Assembly: GCF_002443255.2 (NCBI RefSeq)
Contig: NW_019211454.1
Coordinates: 53,076,118-53,140,117, forward strand
Reading direction: 5' to 3'
DNA length: 64,000 nucleotides
DNA from: Varroa destructor
Lineage: Eukaryota; Arthropoda; Arachnida; Mesostigmata; Varroidae
Each line of letters opens with the position of its first letter. Position 1 is the stretch's first letter. The notes under the pieces were generated by a model that was not told the DNA's origin, searched no databases, and was given only the letters and a program-made list of their open reading frames with translations. The position numbers and the translations under genes were made by a program. Of the stretch, positions 10,501 through 22,400 are shown piece after piece.

Positions 10501-12436
10501 AAGGAGGAAGTACCAGCACCTCGAGAAGTCGAGGACAACCGAAGAACCTTTACGGTTGTGGAGGATGTTTCTTCCGAGCAACGCCAAAGATTTGAGGCTC
10601 GAAAGCGGAAGTTTGAGCAAACCGTAAGTACATCATACTCTTGTCCGTTGGGTAATATTCTTTAACAATTCTTTAACAAAAAAGAGTTATTTCTATTAAA
10701 GCTTTGTAAACTTAATTAACGAAATTTATTACGTAGTTCTATATATGAGGATACGCATTTCATATATGTATTCGTCACGATTAGTTAGGTTTTTTGAATT
10801 GTCTAACCCAAATCATTCGTTTTCGCTATGCGTTACATTATTTTGCCGGCTAATTCGTGTCAATGTTCGTTATTTCGCAGGAAATTAAACCATCAAAAAA
10901 GGTTATTTCATTAAAGAAGGATGGAAGTGATGGCGCCAACAATGACAATGATTCCTTGGAAGAAAGTCGTTCTCGGGAACATACTGCCGTTTCGAGTAGC
11001 AGCGCCAGAAAAGGAGGAATCCAAGAAAGACTGGGTGCAAAAGAGGTGCGAAGTACAAAAGTGCGAACAAATTCTCGCGGGGAGAAGCCCAATGGCGCCG
11101 AAGTGGACGTCGTTGGTAAGTGGACTTGGAGGTAGTTTAAAATGGTATTTTTTGAGCGTCTACATATCGTCTTAGTTCGAATTTCAATTCTTCATTAGTT
11201 ACAGTAGCGTTTGTGCAGCTCAGCTGTAACCACTATTTTAAACTATCGTGCGGTTGTGACTGGCATCTCTGTTGCTTTCCACAGCAGATACAGGCGTAAG
11301 GTTCTAAACAATCTCTTAATAGTCAATAAACAGAGCTTGTGCATGTAAAAGGTTCAGCATATTATCACGTTTTTTTTACATGGAAATATCTTCTTCTTGA
11401 AATTTGTTTACTAGTGAGTCACCAGTCATCATTTAGTAAATTTAAACCCTTTAGCAAGCAAGTTGAAACAAAGATTTTTAGTTTGCCGCAAGATTAATGA
11501 AATTTTAGCTTTTTTCATTGCAGAAGTTAAACTTCGAGAAATTTTCACTCAATCTTTAGTTTAGCATCGATTAATTTCTTCCGAAAATATGCAGTGTGGT
11601 CTCGTTTGTAGAAAATTTGTTCTTACCTTTGATTTAAATAGACCGCACATGCCCATTTTCAAAACCTCAGTTTTTATCGATTGTAGTTTCTTATACTGAC
11701 TATATTAATTTTTCTTCGATCTTAATTATGTCGTCATTTTGGAAGATGCCTTTGAATACACTTAACCTCAAAGGTTCTATTCGAATGCTATTTCAGCGCA
11801 ACGATCGATCCTCTCCCGGCTGGGGCCACCCTCGACGGCAACTCGCACAATAAATGCTTCTAACTGCGCGTTTGGTAGCGTTAAAGAGCGTATTGGTCAC
11901 TTAAACAGGTTAGACTGGACACTACCTTAAACATCACCTATATTTGTATTGGTGCGTTGTAGTTTGCTGCCTTTTCGAATGTGCTGTTCTCGAGTTGTCA
12001 CACATACGCTGAGATTCTAATGAAATTACAAATGACCGTTTGTATTAAAAGTAAGTGTTATGTTGAACTAGGTCCGCTGCTCTTATTCAGACCAATCCTT
12101 TTTTTGTTAATATCGTTTTCGTCTTTAGCCTAATGATATTTTCTCGGTAATATTAGTGCACCATCCTCATCACCACATCGAGGGACGTCTAGTTCTGGAT
12201 TATCATCTGCTACCTCGTCTCTGTTGGGCTCATCGACAACAGATATCATCTCGTCATCAGCTTCATCATCAAAGGTCAAGTTTGAAGTTCGCAATCGAGC
12301 GACTCTCGATCCAAAACTTAAGATTCACATCAACCTTGCAGTAGTATCCTCGGGAAGCAACGGAAACAGTGGATCTGAAGGCAGTCACGGGGGTACTAGT
12401 AGCGCCAAACAGAAAAAAGTCTTCTGTGTTGAGTAA
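7481..12436 (+). CDS. Arginine/serine-rich nuclear protein with RLG motifs (five exons)
   Basis: Joining 7481-7513, 9118-10623, 10881-11115, 11797-11908 and 12157-12436 gives 2166 bases, that is 721 residues plus a TAA stop, with phases agreeing at every junction. The likely role is in nuclear RNA metabolism, inferred only from composition. Near the N-terminus, EEDDDLEMLRVAALAALEAK (residues 18-37) looks like an amphipathic helix. An RS domain (about 74-235) is full of RSP, SPRR and RSRS units. Two acidic patches follow (about 270-290 and 330-356), then a long RE/KE-rich, probably helical segment (about 375-480). Near the C-terminus three related motifs occur: IQERLG, ILSRLG and VKERIG. The serine-rich tail holds KVKFEVRNRATLDPKLKIHI. 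There is no RRM, zinc finger or PWI domain. I do not recognise the family. The start ATG has a good context (AAGATGG); a later in-frame ATG at residue 16 is an alternative. Confidence 0.82.
7975..8214 (-). other. Unidentified open frame inside intron 1 of the RS-rich gene
   Basis: A minus-strand frame, open from about 8214 and ending in a TAA near 7975, includes DRKRVEATLADPSLVTHVS and later IALEELDKATRQWFNETRRR. The mix of residues is more protein-like than nearby AT-rich frames. The final segment faintly recalls the helix-turn-helix of pogo/Tigger transposases (LE-x-x-L-x-x-WF-x-x-x-R), but that is a weak guess. It could be a transposon fragment or chance. Confidence 0.2.
9118..10623 (+). 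CDS. RS-rich gene coding exon 2 (main exon)
   Basis: A 1506-base exon of 502 codons. The acceptor is TTTTTGTATTTCAG before GCTGCTGT and the donor is ACC|GTAAGT, both in phase 0. It encodes the acidic N-terminal helix, the whole RS domain, the acidic patches and the RE/KE-rich region. Long open frames on the opposite strand here are shadows of the repetitive arginine and serine codons. Confidence 0.9.
10881..11115 (+). CDS. RS-rich gene coding exon 3
   Basis: The acceptor is GTTATTTCGCAG and the donor is GTTG|GTAAGT, leaving phase 1. It encodes EIKPSKKVISLKK, a serine-rich stretch and the first RLG motif (GGIQERLGAK, residues 558-567). It is rich in Ser, Lys, Glu and Asn like the rest of the protein. 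Confidence 0.85.
11797..11908 (+). CDS. RS-rich gene coding exon 4
   Basis: A 112-base exon after the acceptor CTATTTCAG. It takes the single leftover base of exon 3 to make Ala, stays open, and contains two further motifs, RSILSRLGPP and GSVKERIGHL. It ends AG|GTTAGA in phase 2. The phase fit on both sides, plus the repeat of the exon 3 motif, is the main evidence; the donor is not a strong one. Confidence 0.75.
12157..12436 (+). CDS. RS-rich gene coding exon 5 (terminal)
   Basis: The acceptor TCGGTAATATTAG is followed by T, which completes a Ser codon from exon 4. The frame runs through a Ser/Gly-rich segment, then KVKFEVRNRATLDPKLKIHI, and ends KQKKVFCVE with TAA at 12434-12436. Stops just upstream of the acceptor exclude read-through. 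The other open frames across this exon are shadows. Confidence 0.78.
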
Positions 12437-13110
12437 ATATTTAACGTTATCCAGCATTATAGTGGGTTTAAGTAGAGTTCGTTGGACTGTCTTGTTTCGG
12501 GAAGAATCTCGGAGGGTTTTGCTGGGCTTGCAAATTGATCAGAATGTATGGGTTTGCAAACAGTTCCTGAGGAGAAAAGACAATAATTCGCTTGTCAGTT
12601 TCGCCATTAGCAGGCATTGGGGTACGTTGCGTACACCCGTTGCGTGGTTTCATTTCGATGTTACTTTTTCTAAAATTCGGGATTTTTTTCCCATTCGAGT
12701 TTACTAACTCAGGCGAAAACAAAAGGCATTCTAATCCGAAAAACCCCATTTCATCGATCTTTACATTTGTGATCGGCGTTCTGTTGCCAATACATATACT
12801 TGTATGCACTTATTCAAAGCAAGAGACACCAAAGATCAAGGGTGTAGCGGTGACCCATTCACGTGTGAAGTCATCATTGAGGTCCGGGTTTGCTTTGGTA
12901 ATGAACTTCAGCCATTGAAGCTGACGCATGCAGAACAACGACGAGGATAAAGCACACTAACGGCGCAGTCTGTAGTAATAATTGGGTTCGATCGTGATTG
13001 GTTTTGCAAAATACTGTAACACTAACTTAAACAATACCAAGAACGGTCATTATGCATGAATATAGTAAGATTTGCATAAACTATTAAAAAAATATTGAAA
13101 AAATAAATCT
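12437..13110 (+). other. Probable 3' untranslated region of the RS-rich gene
   Basis: This directly follows the TAA. The first clear polyadenylation signal on the plus strand is AATAAA at about 13102, with ATTAAA about 20 bases earlier. The several open frames of about 110 codons in this stretch, on both strands, have no recognisable content. Confidence 0.45.
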
Positions 13111-13936
13111 GATCTGTTTAATAACGATGGGTTGAATGAGCTTACGTTAAGACGGGAAAAATTAGCCGTTTGGGAAAGCAGAAAAGGGTCTTTTTAACCT
13201 GGTTTTGTTAGGACAGGAGGTACAACAAAGAGATACTGATGGAAAATTTCTTACGCTATTGGTAACGAAATATAAAGGTTAGGCGAAGAAATCTGCACAA
13301 GACGACGCCACCAATATAATAGTAGAACCACCACAATAATAATAGAAAATCGTTACAGGTGGCATGGGGTAACAGAACAACATTAAATTCATCAAACAAC
13401 GTGACAATTTGATGATTCTGTAAAGAGTCAGTCTCCGTGTCGTGCAATCATGTGCAATGTTCTATTTTGGTAGAAAATTGCTATTACTTCCCACTGTCGT
13501 TTTTAGATACTAAAGCTACACAACGTAATTATGATGATGATTATTATTATTATTGTTATTACGAATGCGTGAAAACTAAACGTTTTTTTCTATTTTCTAA
13601 ACGTTTCGAACAACTAGTGTTTTTTCCTTTATGTGAGTGTGAGGCTGTTATCTAACGGTAAGAGTGGTGATTTCTCCGGTAATGGTGAATCGCAGGTCTG
13701 GCCCATAGAAGAATTTGTATGCGTAGTGCTAGTTTCTATATACTTGATTAACTAATGCTATTTTTGTTTTTACTTTTGTTGTCGACACGCTAATCATAGT
13801 GAATAATCCGAAACGAAAAAGATTTGCCGCATGGAGACTACTCTATAATGTTTAGTATGTGTAAAATACACAATGTAAAAATTCTTGTTATAAACAACGT
13901 TTCAATAATACATATAGTTAGGAGGAATATATACAT

Positions 13937-13941
<5 letters not shown>

Positions 13942-13971
<30 letters not shown>
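13942..13971. repeat. (AT)n microsatellite
   Basis: About 15 uninterrupted AT units. Confidence 0.95.
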
Positions 13972-13974
<3 letters not shown>

Positions 13975-14262
13975 AACACATTTCCATACAAGATGTACAA
14001 AAGATAATAAAATCCCAACATCGTATACTATAGGTTATATCAATGTGAAATTAATACAAACGTCATTTATTAACCTATATATTTTAAGTCTTTCGTATAT
14101 AGTTATATATGAAATTGTTTGGTGTTACTCTGTACATATTACACAATATGCGAAATATAACTTATTTCCCATTCGCTGTAAATATAATTGTTCATATTAG
14201 TAATTTCCAAGCGCATCTATCATATACATGATACATGTAAATTGCGCAGAAATCCTTAGTCC

Positions 14263-14324
14263 TGTATGTATATATATTATACATCTATATATGTATATAT
14301 ATGTATATATATATACATATATAG
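14263..14324. repeat. Interrupted TATG/TA microsatellite
   Basis: Repeats of TATATATG and TATATATA with small interruptions, largely self-complementary. Confidence 0.85.
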
Positions 14325-16239
14325 TTTTTCTTTTACATATCAAAAGCAGATCTGTGATATTTTGTAGCAGTTTCTCTTGGACAAACGTGTAAAAAATGTG
14401 AACGCTTTTATGTCTATTTGCTTTGTTAAATACTTTGAGATGTTGTTATATATGTTAACCGGTCTTTTTCAGGAACATTTTTCAGATAAAAGAGAGAAAA
14501 GCCAGGCGGAGGCTCCTGGCCGATCAACAGACAAAATAAAACGTTCATATATGCCTCAATTTGACTGCTCTATTCTTTTTGAGGGCCTTTATTCATTTAA
14601 AAAAAATTAGATTATCCATCTAGAAGATTATTTTTTCTTTTTTTCAAACTAGTTGATTTAATCTAAGCCACTGATTTTAAGCTTTTCGAAGACCTTACAC
14701 TATTTGTAAATGTAGTAAACGTAATATGACTATAGCTAAGTGGGCATTTATGTAGGCGGGAAAAACTAGGGCTGCTAGAATACTATAATGTTTCAGTTAA
14801 CAACTATATACTTAGCAGCGTTATCTAGACCGTGATTATTTATAGCTAATGAAGCGAATTACAGCAAATTGTTTTGAAAGTAGTGGCTAGTTTTTTTTTT
14901 TATTAAAAACTCTAGGCGTACAGGCAGCGATTGGGAGCCATCATTATGAGCGTTTTCGTAATAGAAAACTGAAAATTGAATAACTATAACCGAACAGAAT
15001 AATTACAACCCTAAAATTGAACGTGTTATCAAAAATGAGTTCTATTATAGGGTTTTGACGTCCCATTTGGGTGGCAAATATAAACCAAACGTGTCCATTT
15101 TTTTAATGTTAAAAGTTTTTTGCGATCAACATTAGTGGGAGGAAAGGATATCTTCTCATGCATTGTTGACATTGACCGTGTCGTCTGTTTACGAAAAATG
15201 TGAAAAATTTAGGACTAAGTCCTCAATAAGTCTTTGAGGTTCATTCAGTGATTATCCTGTATTGCCAACCAAAAGAATGTGGAAAATTCTCTAAGCCATT
15301 TTGTTTAACGGATCAGCGCATTTGGTTCCGAATAATTCCTGAACTAAACCTTATATACACATATGAAAGAAGTACTGTCCAAAAGTAGAGAGATTATTTG
15401 AACATGCAAAACTTATATAAATATTATTTAATTTTACAAATTTCTCTAATGAAGTTACCAAGCAGCAGCACTGTTTGGTACCTATTGCACTTCCCTCTAA
15501 ATTCACTATGAAAATATATAAGTGCACTATTCGTTTAGTTCGGTTTCGCCAGTGGGTTCTTTCACCCCGCCATTATTCCCTGCCCATTTCAGCCTCCAGT
15601 CGGTCCGATTGTGATACTCTCAGTAGAGGTGTCAACCAGTGCCCGAAATCGTTCAAAGGTTCGATGAGTACTGAAAATAAATTGCAAATAAATATATGAA
15701 GCAAATACTAACCTAGCATACATTTCTGGTAGGAGGCTTTAAACCGGTGCGATTGATCAACATTTTCTATAATGATGTTCCCCTTTACGAAATTTATGCT
15801 GTATGCCGTCATAGGTGCAATATTCATAATGAAGCGGTAAGATGCGCTGGCGAGGAAAGTGCGGTTTAGACTCTTGACCATACCTGCCGACATTAAGGCT
15901 TTCCACTTTCCTACTATTTACGTGCAGTGAAAGTGCCCATTGAATGAGAAGAGCAGCCTTAACTACGCGAACTGATTGACATACGCCAAAGAGCGAACTG
16001 ATTAGCTACTGAGTGTATGAAAGTTCCCTAGCCGCCATTTTATCTTTTCTTTTGAGCTTCATCGCTTCTATCTTCCCCGGATTCACCGCTGGCCCTGGCC
16101 GTCTATTTGTTAAATGCGTCCTATCTAGAGTTTCCTCTACGTGAACCTATTTGACAGATAATTGGCCGAATCGTCAGCGTACAAAATGTTTGTCATGAGA
16201 ATTGTGCGCGCCGTTTCTGTAGACCAGTCCCTTCGGAAC

Positions 16240-17960
16240 TCGGGTGGTTCTTTGGAGATGGCTATCATTATCTCCAGGTAAGAGTCCAAGCTCTTAAATG
16301 CTTCTGTTTTGAATTACGCTTCTATGCAGATTTTAGTTACTAAGAAGTAACACAAGATACTGTTTTTTATTGCTGGTGGCATTTTCTATTCAAAAAGCAA
16401 TGTCATTGATTCTTTATATAGTCTTTGTAACATACAGCATATATTTGTCTCTACCGTTTATTACACAGATGTCGTACATGTAATGCTTCCGTTACTGCTT
16501 GACGGAACATGGCCGCGTTTCAAGACCATAGGCACATAAGATATTCTTTTTTGTACTTGACTAGAGCTCCTCGCTTGAAGTGCGTTTCCATCTATTGTTG
16601 TCGATTCCGGAGCTAGGCTTTACAGCGGAATCGCGCTACATCCTGCCTCACGACATCCCCGTAACCGAAAAACTCTCCAGTTCGTACGGTTCGCTAGCTG
16701 AAAAAGAGTTCGCACCGTGTGATCTCCTAACTCTCACTTGTGGATCCATTGAAGGAAAATGTTAACCGAAGCAACAACTTCTGGAGCTGTGTCCTTCCGC
16801 CATCAGGGAGCTTAGCATCTTTGCGACCGTTCAAAGTATGTGCTAGCTTATTTCATGGGGCCGTCTAGCAGCCGTGCTGATGTGTTCGATATGATTTCTC
16901 CTGAGGTAATCCGCAGCCGCCGCGATGTGAAATAAGTCGTGGCATTGTCTGCCAGAACGGTACCGTAGCCTGCAAAGGAGCACTGCGCATTTTCCAGCTT
17001 CCAGATTATAGCACCCGACGTTGCTTCCCTAACCGGCACGAACCGGTACTTCCCGGACCCGCGTCGTAAACATGGCCCCCACAAGAAAGCGTTCTTTAGA
17101 GAGTTGCAGGGTGTTTCGGATGCCGACATGCCTTGGCATACCTCCAAATGACATAGCGTAATGTCTGCTTTCACCTAGAATGATCGAACGTGGAGCAGCG
17201 TTCAGTACCTTGAACCCACCTAGCCAGGAAATGTTTGAGCACCTGCCCTAAGTCATGAACCCTGTTTTCCAATCTTACAATTATGGTATACAGGTCATTG
17301 TTCTTCACCTTGTCTAATTCGAGGGCGTTGCTCTGTACCAACGGCACTATCAGACGCGACAAAGCGTAACGAAACCGATCCTGTGAGCGACATCGAAGTT
17401 CTATTCCTGTAAGAACAGAGGTTAACACGGTAACTTCGGGCAAACATGTCTTTCGCTTGCACGCCCATTAAAACAATGCTGTCAGTAGTGATCTTGAAGT
17501 ATTATTGCCTATATAAGTACGGTCGTAATTTCTTAACAACCGACACATTTGCCAAGCACCCGGAGTCACTAAGAGTAGAACCCAATTTTGGTGTCAGTCA
17601 AGCAGCAACTAATGTATGCGACAACTTGCTTACGCACCCTTTTACTTGGGCCAGTACTGCCCCTTGCCCGGCTCCCCAGTAGAGCACCCAGCGGGTATAC
17701 GTCTCACTCCGTAGTAGAGTTGAGCCTGCAGAGTTTAAAGGACAAACGTACCTTCCCGTCTTTTCTTTAACAGGATTACTGAAGAAGCCCTCGAGCTGGG
17801 TTAGAGCTCGATGATGTCGTTGCGCAACGTAATGTTCTCTATGACCTGCTTCTTTGCGAGATCGGAGGTCAACCGGTCGAGATCGTGTGCTGAACAGGAC
17901 CGATATGGGTAAGCCTGTCTGATTGCCAGAGAAACATCATGTCATGTTGTTCTGCTATCA
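16240..17960 (-). mobile_element. Decayed Ty3/gypsy retrotransposon pol
   Basis: Read on the minus strand with many frameshifts and stops, this gives Ty3/gypsy pol pieces in the correct order. Near 17940-17830 is sequence like the region before reverse transcriptase. At 17825-17770 RNDIIEL, then SSRASSVILLKK, match the first strand of reverse transcriptase. Near 17540-17470 KLRPYLYRQ and FKITTD match RNase H, and near 17350 YALSRL matches its end. At 17050-16900 the integrase core appears as GKYRFVPVREATSGAI and VLADNATTYFTSRRLR, with the usual D-N-A-T. EIMIAI near 16270 resembles the integrase tail. Most of reverse transcriptase, including the catalytic YxDD motif, is missing between 17770 and 17550. 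I found no LTRs. The copy is plainly dead. Plus-strand frames here are shadows. Confidence 0.75.
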
Positions 17961-18308
17961 ACTCCGCGTCTAGCCTGAAAGACCCATAGTCACAGGCGAA
18001 ACGGGAGGGACGCCGCTCATTGGGCTCAGCCCCATGCATCTCTTCAGGGTTGCTGTATTCACCCAGAGCCGTGCGATCTTTTACCTTGATGAAATGATCT
18101 TATAAATTCACGACCTGAAGCGAAATTCATTGGCCCAAAGGACCCGTGCTCACAACGCTGAACGGAAACGCATATGAATCCCCGGGAAACATCCTAGGAC
18201 TCGCTTCAAATGCTATATAGGACAGCTACGCACATGGCTACTGGCGAAGTACGTTTTCTTCGGCTTCATGCAACGTTTTATATACAGATCTGAGCCGCAT
18301 TTACCCAG

Positions 18309-18392
18309 GAATTATGATATTGTTAATGTTCGTGGTGCACATATTTAAAACTATAAGGATATGCGCTACAAACATTAATATCATCATAATTC
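18309..18392. ncRNA. Precursor-microRNA-like hairpin candidate
   Basis: An 84-nt imperfect inverted repeat. The outer arms GAATTATGAT and ATCATAATTC pair perfectly, then a 3-4 base internal mismatch, then TTAATGTT with AACATTAA. An inner segment (GGTGCACATAT with ATATGCGCTAC) partly pairs around a loop of about 14 bases. Size and shape suit a microRNA precursor, but a MITE or foldback remnant is equally possible. No known microRNA seed was recognised. It lies about 350 bases past the retroelement remnant. Strand cannot be decided. Confidence 0.35.
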
Positions 18393-18779
18393 ACAGGTGA
18401 ATACCGGGCCCAGACGCACATAAAAAATTCCACTTCAATTTAACGAAATGTCCAGGTGATACATAAGTTTGTATTCTTACTAAAATGACTGCAGCTGTAC
18501 AGTACTTTTTAATCCACACCTAGAGACATTAACGATCACGTGCTTTTTGGACATGCTAAAGTCAATTTCTCTGAGTATAAGTACCTGCTGACACGTGTAT
18601 GGCCGCGTAAGTATAAAGCTTCTTTTTTCCTTTATGCAGATCAAATTGTTACCGTTAGATTCAGCGCCATCTTCGGTTATGCACGAACGCAAGTACATAC
18701 GAGCTTCCACATGTAGCAACTTTATGTTCATACCGTTTCCTATTAAGATAGAAAAAAGCAAGCGTAAATAAAGATGAAA

Positions 18780-19490
18780 CCGTTCCGCGTTGCAGCTTGT
18801 CGAGAGCGGGATCTCAAAGTTCGTGAAGGCCTTGCTTAGATCGAGTTACTTTACACTGACTGCAAGTTCATCCAGTGTTGGCCTCATGGAATGGAGGTTT
18901 CATTCCCGTTCGCATCTTCTGTGTCATCGCAGATGGCGGTACGCGGAAGGCCCCTCCTTCTATTTGGCTTTGCTGTCCTCCCCCGCCATCGTGATGAAGG
19001 CACCAGGCCCGCAGAGGAATTTCTTTGGGCTTCTTTGTTGCCCTCGTCGTCGTTGCCGTCCATGTTCGGTACGGTCTTAACGAGGTCGCCGGAAGCTGAC
19101 AAGACGACGCCTTGTACCGCCTCGGCAGCTAACCGTTACCGCGCAGCGGCTGGCTCTCGCGTTCGGCTGTTTTTTTGGCCTTACTTTCTCTTCGCGAATC
19201 GTTTCGTTACCGACTTCCGTGACTACTTCCGCCGACCGAATTGGCGGGACATTTGCATTTGAAATTTGAGGCTGCCGGTGCAAACGTTGCGAGCAGCTGC
19301 TGGTTCTGCTGCGGATGGTGCAGTTGGTGCAGCTGAACCGTACAAAAACTGTAGCCGGCGAATGTTGGCGCGATGCAAAGTTGGCAGAGAATGAGTGCGC
19401 GATATTTGATCGTCCATCGAGCAATATCGCTGTCGAGACGACAGTCATTCTGCAACGCGAGTTCGTGTGGATTCATGTAGACCTGATCAG
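18780..19490. other. GC-rich island with open frames on both strands
   Basis: CpG- and CGT-rich sequence in AT-rich surroundings. Frames of up to 123 codons are open on both strands. On the minus strand a small frame begins near 19065 (MDGNDDEGNKEAQRNSS) and ends NETSIP, with GAACATGGAC as start context. The hydrophilic composition is plausible, but no homology was recognised. A promoter or untranslated exon is as likely as a coding one. Confidence 0.3.
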
Positions 19491-19499
19491 ATATGTAAG

Positions 19500-22400
19500 T
19501 TCATACGGATACATAAAATGAGTAAGAGCAAAAACTGAGCCAAAAAATTGGCAAATTCAAAATGAAAAATGATATTAGCTGAAAGTCTGCATAGAAAACT
19601 GTATGATTGCTCAAGAAAGTGAAGAAATCGTACTTCTGCAAGCAGTTGGGCATCGAAGTGTGTGGTGTGGTGCTTGCCTATGCTCGGTTTTACAACAAAA
19701 CGCAGGTCTTTTGAGTTTATATTTGCTGACGAAACCGTGTTTTGTTATGGAAACAATGTCAGAAATAAAGTGCTTTTTTTTACTGTTATGGTTAGCACTT
19801 CAGTGCATGTCAATACTCTAGCTAAGAAGTTGTCATTCAATTTAAGCATCATCGTTTAACAGATATTGCACTTGGCCATATTTCAAACGTTATCATTGTT
19901 AAAAATTTACATGATAATTTTTGCAATTCGTTCATACCCAAAAATCACACAGTTTTTAATTTACTGAAAAAACTTTAAACATTTTTATGAAATTAATTAG
20001 GGATTCAGCAACGCCCATATTTTTCTTGTTTCTAAAGAACAAAATTGTTATTACCAATATTATTATTATTACCATTTAGCAATAAAAATATTAGACGTTT
20101 AAAATGGAATGGTCCAAATATATCTTTGATAAAATGCTTTAAATAATTCAACTAACAACATTGTCTCCTTCAAGCGTAATTTATGAGCAGCTAACTGAGT
20201 AGTGGACGGCATTTCTACTCCGATGACGGATTGCCCTTTGCCTGATTTCAGACACGAACGTTAGAGAAGCATACATGAAGAGATGCTACTAATAAAAAGT
20301 TCTATGTTGTAATATCGTCTGCTTTTTCCTGTGGGTTCCAGCCGCTTATTATATATTATGCATGTAGTTACAACCACGTGAATCCTGCACATAGGAGCAC
20401 TTGTTATCTATTAATTCAGCACAGAACTTCCCATTGAATCAGTCTACTATTCCTAATTGATATCTATTGATTGGTATATATCGAATGATTCCGCTAAAAA
20501 ACTGCCGCTTGTTGCAATGATACGTAAGTTGAAAAACTCGATTAGTAATGAGACTGTAGGCATATGCTACTGCTCGTGACAAAATTGCTTCTGCTTTTAC
20601 TTCCATATTCTTCACAATAATACACTGTCTTTTATAATAGGGTGCCAACACTGGGTACGACGCAGTCGATTACTTTAGCATAGGCACAGTACAACAACTG
20701 TCAAATCGAGCACGGCCCACAGAACATACAGGATGTCAACCAAGCTTATTGATGCTTATAAATAAAATTATTTCACAAGCTTCCGATTTAAAAGGTTTTT
20801 TTATGAGTTTGTTGATATAATAAATCTTTATTTAAATACACTGGCTAATAATACAGAGCACCTAATTAAGCGTTTTTGATCGACCGGCAGTTTTTCTGTC
20901 GACTGCCTGCTGGGAATACCTGTTTTGCCGAACTACAACGTCGAAACGATGAAGTTCATCGAATATAACAAATATGATACGGAGAACTGTCTTTTATTTT
21001 CTTTTTTCAATCTACAATACAGTTGCAAATTTCTGCTACAACAACAATTTGTTTTTGCCATGTTTACCAGCTGTGGGCAGTAGGTATAAGTCACTTCGAG
21101 CTTTATTTGGACCAATCGTATCTCATATTTATCGGCTATATGTTGTTAGTGATTTTCGTAGAGAGTGCTTAGCGACACTAATTCTGAATTCTAAAAAAGA
21201 TTATTGACCCAAAATCACACAGGACAATAGATCAACGTCCCGTTCCTTAGCGCATTACATTAAGCATACAGTTCTGTCTTAGCAGAAGGTTGTCGACCTG
21301 TCCTACGCTGCATGTACATGCAGCATGTCACGCGGTAAACCTGGTACCAATACGCTCCAAGTACGTCACAAGTAAACGCCTGCGAGTGTACTTGTTGCAC
21401 TATTATTTTGGCTTGGTTGTATAGGGTTTCAATCTTTTCTTCATAATCATTTCAATCTTTTATCAATAATATGACTAAGCTAAACATGTGCCGTTTAGAT
21501 CGATAACCTTCAGCTTTTTTTTCTGGTAACACATTAATCCAATCACTGTATAAGTCTTGTGTGTGTATAGTATGCGAGCAATCGCGACAAGGGAAATTTT
21601 ATCTTTCCATCTAAGTTGTCTCAACTAAAGAAATATGTGGTATGGCATTGTTGTGGTGGAAGATGACGCCTTTCCTGCTTTGCCAGTTCCGATCGATTTT
21701 TTTCAATGGCTTGTTATAATTTTGCTTGTTTTTGACAGCAAGGGTCTGCATCGATCGTTTTGCCGAGTGGCAGCCTTAAAATGCACAGTTCTTTTTCGGT
21801 CCCACCAAACATATAGCATCACTGTCTTTGGACGGACTGGGATTTGCCAGTTTTCCTTGTTTTTTGTAGAATTTTGCGGATGAGTTATTGGTCAAGTAAA
21901 TCTTTTTGTATCAATTCGTGTGGCATCAAGCTTTTTCCTAGCCAGCTAGCTTTCTTCAAATATGGCTGAAAACTTAGTGGTGAATATTTAGCTCTTTGGC
22001 GATACCATGGCTACTCACTTGGCCATTGGTCTTGCTGAATTTTCACAATGATTTTGCCAGCCTTGTCCGTATTTGGTCCAATACAACGAACGTATTTCAC
22101 AAAAAGTTCCCAGAGCGAAAGCGACAGAATTATTTCCTCCACAATGCCTCTGAAGTAAAAAAGCACACATTATTATGAGACATTTGTATCTTAATCATAC
22201 TCAATTTATAAAATTAGCGAAATTTTGCAAAAAAATTCAATTATATTCAAAGCGTTCTATCTCCTATCTTAATGAAGACATCTAAACAATATAGCCTATT
22301 TTCTACCTCAAATTTCAAATGACACCGGCGCCAACCCGACACGATTCGTTTACCTGATATATGTGACTTGAAGGCCATTATTTTAGAAAAATGGTCGATA

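Larger units (their letters stand above)
13111..15600. other. AT-rich intergenic sequence with microsatellites
   Basis: No coding exon found. It holds two AT dinucleotide clusters listed separately, an ATT-rich run near 13530-13560 and many TATA-like strings. At about 13650-13710 there is a tRNA-like stretch (AACGGTAAGAGT, then GGTGAATCG about 35 bases on) that may be a degenerate SINE head. Confidence 0.5.

Noticed and set aside
9501..10620. Long minus-strand frames (up to 216 codons) opposite the RS-rich exon
   Set aside because: They mirror the repetitive Arg/Ser and Lys/Glu codons of the plus-strand exon, giving low-complexity Ser/Phe/Leu strings with no domain.
12156..12344. Histidine-rich frame in the terminal exon of the RS-rich gene
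   Set aside because: This frame would need a different phase from exon 4; the Ser-rich frame joins exon 4 correctly and runs to a natural stop.
12592..12918. 108-codon frame after the RS-rich gene stop
   Set aside because: Lies in the probable 3' untranslated region, overlaps a minus-strand frame of similar length and has no recognisable domain.
16580..16765. Plus-strand frame in the retroelement region
   Set aside because: It lies opposite the decayed minus-strand pol and has no content of its own.
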